Origin: Paenibacillus sp. MMS20-IR301
GTDB lineage: Bacteria > Bacillota > Bacilli > Paenibacillales > Paenibacillaceae
Length of the DNA stretch: 64,000 bases
Direction: 5' to 3'
Assembly (NCBI RefSeq): GCF_032302195.1
Contig: NZ_CP135275.1
Span: 1,116,001-1,180,000, forward strand
The number at the start of each line of letters is the position of its first letter. Position 1 is the first letter of the stretch. Under the pieces are notes generated by a model, which did no database searches, was not told where the DNA came from, and worked only from the letters and a program-made list of their open reading frames with translations. Positions 62,267 through 64,000 of this stretch are shown in pieces. A program made the translations under genes and the position numbers.

Positions 62267-62848
62267 CTAAAGAATTCCGGATGCCAATATAGCAGAGTAT
62301 ACTAGAAAGAGGGCCATTAGGCCATTCAATACCCGCCGGTGCCGCTGCAGGAAGCTTGCGAATACAGAGCCGAATATCATCCAGGCTGTAAAGGCCAGAA
62401 AGCCGATAACCGTAATCAGCATAGCAAACAGAAAAGCTGCTGCTGGGGAAGGATAATAGGGCATTACGTAGGCTGGAATTACAGTCAGCGCGAACAGCAG
62501 CACCTTGGGGTTGACGAATTGCATCAGCATTCCGGGGAGGAAGCCGGCAGTCTGCGGTGAATCCGTGTCTTTGCGTCCCGATTTGTATATCTGATAGGCT
62601 AAGTAGAGCATATATAAGCTGCCGGTGATCTGCATCAGGCCAAGCACCTGTGGAATGAATCCGGCCAGTAACCTGCCCAGCAGTGCAGAGGCAGCCAGCA
62701 GCAGGCCGAACGCGAGTGTAGCTCCCCAGACGTAATTCATTGTTTTTCTGGCCCCGTGCTGCTGTACAGCGGAGAGAATGACAATATTGGTCGGTCCGGG
62801 AGTAAAGGTAACAACTACGCAATACATAATAAAAGCGGCGATATTCAT
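62267..62848 (-). CDS. LysE family translocator (amino acid exporter)
   Basis: 193 residues. ATG 62848 follows CTGGAGG at 5 nt; the frame continues upstream without support. Six hydrophobic segments and the LysE/RhtB signatures FTPGPTNIVILSAVQQHGARKT and MQFVNPKVLLFALTVIPAY. Exports an amino acid or related metabolite in exchange for protons. Confidence 0.9.
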   Translation of the reverse strand: MNIAAFIMYCVVVTFTPGPTNIVILSAVQQHGARKTMNYVWGATLAFGLLLAASALLGRLLAGFIPQVLGLMQITGSLYMLYLAYQIYKSGRKDTDSPQTAGFLPGMLMQFVNPKVLLFALTVIPAYVMPYYPSPAAAFLFAMLITVIGFLAFTAWMIFGSVFASFLQRHRRVLNGLMALFLVYSAILASGIL

Positions 62849-63008
62849 GATAACCTCCAGCACATGTAGTTTCATGAATATACACCGGGAATAGAGATGG
62901 CTATAGTACATTATTGCAGGGGGATTTGGATGAGGCATACCGCTCCTCTGTATATGCAATTTTGGTCTTATACCTTGTTACGATTATATTCTACAGGAGG
63001 TCCGACAA

Positions 63009-63461
63009 ATGGAAGATTGTTTAATTTGCAGCCGGATTAAGATGATTGGGGAAGGTACGAACAAGTATTTTGTAAAAGAGCTTGAAACTGGGTACGCGGT
63101 ACTTGGCGACCACCAGTATTTCGAAGGCTACACCTTATTTCTCGGCAAGGAGCATAAACGTGAGCTGCATGAATTAGACAGCGGATATAAGCAAAAGTTT
63201 CTCAGGGATATGAGTATTGTCGCTGAAGCAGTACATCATGCTTTCAAGCCGCACAAGCTGAACTATGAGCTGCTGGGCAACGGGGATGCGCATATGCACT
63301 GGCATATTTTCCCCAGAAGCCTGAATGAACCGAATCCTACCCATCCGGTCTGGTGGACACCGCGGGAAGTGATGTATTCCGATGACTACAGACCGGATGA
63401 AGCACGATTGGCTGATCTGAAAAACAAATTACTTACTGAGCTGAACAGGCTGGCAGACTAA
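63009..63461 (+). CDS. HIT family protein (Ap4A hydrolase-like)
   Basis: 150 residues, ATG after AGGAGGTCCGACAA. Starts with the CLICSRI motif of HIT proteins and carries the triad region GDAHMHWHIFPR (HxHxHxx with Trp and Phe/Pro in the spacer). Hydrolyses dinucleoside polyphosphates or AMP-conjugates. Confidence 0.92.
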   Translation: MEDCLICSRIKMIGEGTNKYFVKELETGYAVLGDHQYFEGYTLFLGKEHKRELHELDSGYKQKFLRDMSIVAEAVHHAFKPHKLNYELLGNGDAHMHWHIFPRSLNEPNPTHPVWWTPREVMYSDDYRPDEARLADLKNKLLTELNRLAD

Positions 63462-63521
63462 CTGTGAGGTCTGACGGCGGGAGGCAGTGCTTAGCTTCCA
63501 TTCTCCAGAGGAGGAATTATA

Positions 63522-64000
63522 ATGAAAGGAATATTACTGCGTGGGCTGCTGCTGCTCTGTCTTGCCGGACTGCTGGCTGGGTGCAGTACTTCGTCCGGTA
63601 AAAGTAACAGCACTGGTAATTCCAATACTATAATAATGCCGCCTGCCGCCGGAGTGACTATGACACTGGACGGGCAGGGGCAGTATACGGGATTTGACGG
63701 AATGGCGGAGAAGGAAACGATAGAAGAGGCTGCTGCTGCGGGAAATGTGGTCATTCGTGATCTTGAAGTGGTTGCCGGCCAGGAGGCCTGGGACCAGTTC
63801 ATTGAAGCGGCAGATAGCGGCATTAATGCCGGGCTGCGGATTGCGCAGTTTTTCAGTGATGAACCGGGCAGTCCGTACTATAACGACCTGTTCTACCAGG
63901 ACGGGAAATATTATTTGTTCGATAATACCGCTAAGACGCTGGTGCCGGAGCCTTTCTCTTACTTATTAACTTTACGCGGGAAGACGGGGAGACCACTAAA
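63522..64000 (+). CDS. Lipoprotein, DUF4362-like, 3' end beyond the window
   Basis: ATG 63522 after GAGGAGGAATTATA; the frame stays open to the right edge (about 159 residues seen). Signal peptide with lipobox AGLLAGC and a Ser/Asn-rich linker. The domain from GNVVIRDLEVVAGQEAWDQF through LRIAQFFSDEPGSPYYNDLF to YQDGKYYLFDNTA follows the DUF4362 pattern. Surface-exposed, function unknown. Confidence 0.75.
   Translation, partial: MKGILLRGLLLLCLAGLLAGCSTSSGKSNSTGNSNTIIMPPAAGVTMTLDGQGQYTGFDGMAEKETIEEAAAAGNVVIRDLEVVAGQEAWDQFIEAADSGINAGLRIAQFFSDEPGSPYYNDLFYQDGKYYLFDNTAKTLVPEPFSYLLTLRGKTGRPL

Noticed and set aside
62229..62885. 218-codon frame overlapping the LysE gene
   Set aside because: Out of frame with the six-helix LysE protein, no family features and no ribosome site.
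1..64000. CRISPR arrays, tRNA/rRNA genes, insertion sequences and prophage genes
   Set aside because: None were recognised on either strand; a tRNA scan and IS search would be needed to exclude short or degenerate copies.

Overview
The window looks like chromosomal DNA of a Paenibacillus-type Gram-positive bacterium. This is inferred from Bacillus-like orthologues (CysJI, CheA/CheW, YfmS-, FeuA- and UPF0303-like proteins), strong AGGAGG ribosome binding sites, frequent GTG/TTG starts, Fur boxes of the Bacillus type and moderate-to-high GC genes separated by AT-rich spacers. No rRNA, tRNA, CRISPR array, prophage or insertion sequence was recognised. About 58 protein genes are called; the first and the last are cut by the window edges.

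Layout. 1-7.7 kb: edge of a bactofilin-like gene, a GyrI-like protein, an SMP-30 lactonase gene with an internal in-frame deletion, two MFS exporters (the second divergent from a MarR repressor with two palindromic operators), and a carboxymuconolactone decarboxylase/ECF41 sigma pair with a matching promoter. 7.9-9.7 kb: a nested palindromic repeat, then the PFL/ACT pair. 10-15.3 kb: a phosphorelay/c-di-GMP operon (Hpt-REC-GGDEF-REC, single REC, hybrid histidine kinase). 15.4-22.3 kb: an aldo/keto reductase behind a MerR-type 19-bp-spacer promoter, lspA, cysJI and a type I methionine aminopeptidase. 22.5-26.7 kb: a partner-switching module (PP2C phosphatase, RsbW-like kinase, STAS antagonist) with a chemoreceptor inside it. 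26.8-33 kb: assorted enzymes, among them an AT-rich C39-like protease-fold gene. 32.4-39.9 kb: a polytopic membrane protein of unknown function directly followed by an 1807-residue Ser/Thr kinase-AAA-TPR-GAF-PAS-diguanylate cyclase, then a soluble YfmS-like receptor. 40-43 kb: asparaginase, a metallo-beta-lactamase-fold hydrolase and an acetyltransferase. 43-46.4 kb: a Fur-controlled siderophore block (AraC-PBP regulator, binding lipoprotein, trilactone esterase) without permease genes. 46.5-53.2 kb: a PIG-L deacetylase/GPH transporter pair, then a compact chemosensory operon (MCP, CheW, CheA) followed by a 57-residue HNH-repeat-like protein. 53.3-64 kb: a small kinase-like ATPase, a 590-nt gene-free transcription unit, a serine hydrolase, an ECF sigma/anti-sigma pair, acetyltransferase, envelope and lipoproteins, LysE/AraC and a HIT protein.

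The strongest candidate for something undescribed is 54466-55056. It has its own good promoter and a closing 12-bp hairpin, no credible ORF, and two ~86-nt domains that share the same terminal motifs while their internal helices differ in sequence but keep base pairing. This looks like a large structured non-coding RNA. A second theme is a set of ~190-nt intergenic elements built as nested inverted repeats (three copies of one family and one of a second family with the same architecture). Signal transduction is unusually dense: two diguanylate cyclases, three chemoreceptors, a partner-switching cassette, two ECF sigma factors and two AraC regulators within 64 kb.
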